In this document: piece by piece, positions 37,195 to 37,469 of the stretch | How positions within the stretch are numbered: position 1 is the stretch's first letter | Layout: each line of letters begins with the position of its first letter | Assembly (NCBI GenBank): GCA_019352035.1 | Contig: JABBNZ010000011.1 | Location: 49,996-87,464 of the forward strand | Reading direction: 5' to 3' | DNA length: 37,469 bases | From: Pseudomonadota bacterium | GTDB lineage: Bacteria > Pseudomonadota > Gammaproteobacteria > Steroidobacterales > Steroidobacteraceae | Notes under the pieces: model-generated | Database searches by the model: none | Told to the model about the DNA's origin: nothing | The model's input: the letters and a program-made list of their open reading frames with translations, nothing else | Translations under genes and position numbers: made by a program

Positions 37195-37212
37195 TTGGGA
37201 AAGAATTCCCAA
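37195..37212. promoter_or_regulatory. Operator-like palindrome 2 (TTGGG-N8-CCCAA)
   Basis: TTGGGAAAGAATTCCCAA repeats the same outer arms and spacing as the palindrome at 37160-37177, centred 35 bp from it. The pair has the look of two sites for one dimeric regulator. Confidence 0.55.
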
Positions 37213-37263
37213 CAATAGCGGTGAATCTCGTTCCGGCACCAGAACAGGGCAGAGGAACCCGCC

Positions 37264-37469
37264 ATGCGCATCTCGGAAGACCGTTACGACCGCGATCGGC
37301 AGCGCATCGAGCTCGCGCTGCGATTCCTGACACACGAGGCGAGGACCCAGACGATCCGCATCTGGACCGGCCTCAGCGACGACCGCATCCGCAAGCTCTA
37401 TCGGTCCTATCTCGGCCGCGCCGCCTGTTATGTTCCCCGCCATCGCGGCAAGTCGCCCCACCAGGCGGC
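37264..37469 (+). CDS. FlhC-family transcriptional regulator (3' end outside window)
   Basis: Sixty-eight residues are visible from the ATG at 37264, which is preceded by AGAGGA. The sequence DRQRIELALRFLTHEARTQT, then IWTGLSDDRIRKLYRSYLG, follows the N-terminal pattern of FlhC (ELI.LGARLQ.., then LSR.RL.KLYKE..G). FlhC pairs with FlhD to switch on flagellar genes; the zinc cysteines of FlhC lie in the C-terminal half and cannot be checked. Beta- and gammaproteobacteria may carry extra FlhC-like genes unlinked to flhD, so a flagellar role is not certain. The frame is open to the window end. Confidence 0.75.
   Translation, partial: MRISEDRYDRDRQRIELALRFLTHEARTQTIRIWTGLSDDRIRKLYRSYLGRAACYVPRHRGKSPHQA

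Overview
The window is GC-rich (roughly two thirds G+C by eye) and tightly packed. The gene set points to a proteobacterium, most likely a gammaproteobacterium, with a betaproteobacterium second. The clues are a FlhC-family regulator, a double-length UvrA of the kind known in Xanthomonas and Burkholderia relatives, a PA0069-type radical SAM protein, and a P-II gene behind a sigma-54 promoter with an NtrC-type site. No rRNA, tRNA, CRISPR array, prophage or complete insertion sequence was seen, and most genes are ordinary chromosomal metabolism.

Layout, left to right. 1-2.6 kb: a type II NADH dehydrogenase-like flavoprotein (cut by the left edge) and a flavin amine oxidase. 2.6-5.2 kb, minus strand: a reverse transsulfuration pair, cystathionine beta-synthase then a gamma-lyase/synthase. 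5.4-11.5 kb: a 1920-residue tandem UvrA and a small Cys-rich protein. 11.5-17.4 kb, minus strand: a two-module SPOR-like protein behind a GEMM-I cyclic-di-GMP riboswitch, a TIP30-like NAD(P)-binding protein, and a membrane Ser/Thr kinase with TPR-like and PEGA-like regions. 17.7-19.8 kb: a radical SAM protein, a DUF4870 membrane protein and P-II. 20-25.6 kb: quinone oxidoreductase, a receiver-histidine kinase, and acetolactate synthase with its two subunit genes divergently transcribed, the large one followed by glyoxalase I. 26-29.3 kb: a double-VOC protein with a histone H1-like tail, an MDR oxidoreductase and an alpha/beta-hydrolase fold protein lacking catalytic residues. 29.3-36 kb: threonine deaminase, pyruvate carboxylase, isoaspartyl peptidase and a CheY-like regulator. 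36-37.5 kb: a five-copy 97-bp tandem repeat, an unrecognised gene, and a divergent FlhC-family gene cut by the right edge.

Themes: amino-acid supply (cysteine by transsulfuration; isoleucine and valine by ilvA, ilvB and ilvN; oxaloacetate by pyruvate carboxylase), nitrogen sensing (P-II), and signalling (c-di-GMP riboswitch, kinase, two receiver proteins, FlhC). The least explained items are the riboswitch-SPOR pair, the 133-bp inverted-repeat-ended elements, the 97-bp array, the VOC-histone-tail fusion, the non-catalytic hydrolase, and the twin palindromes in the FlhC divergent promoter region.
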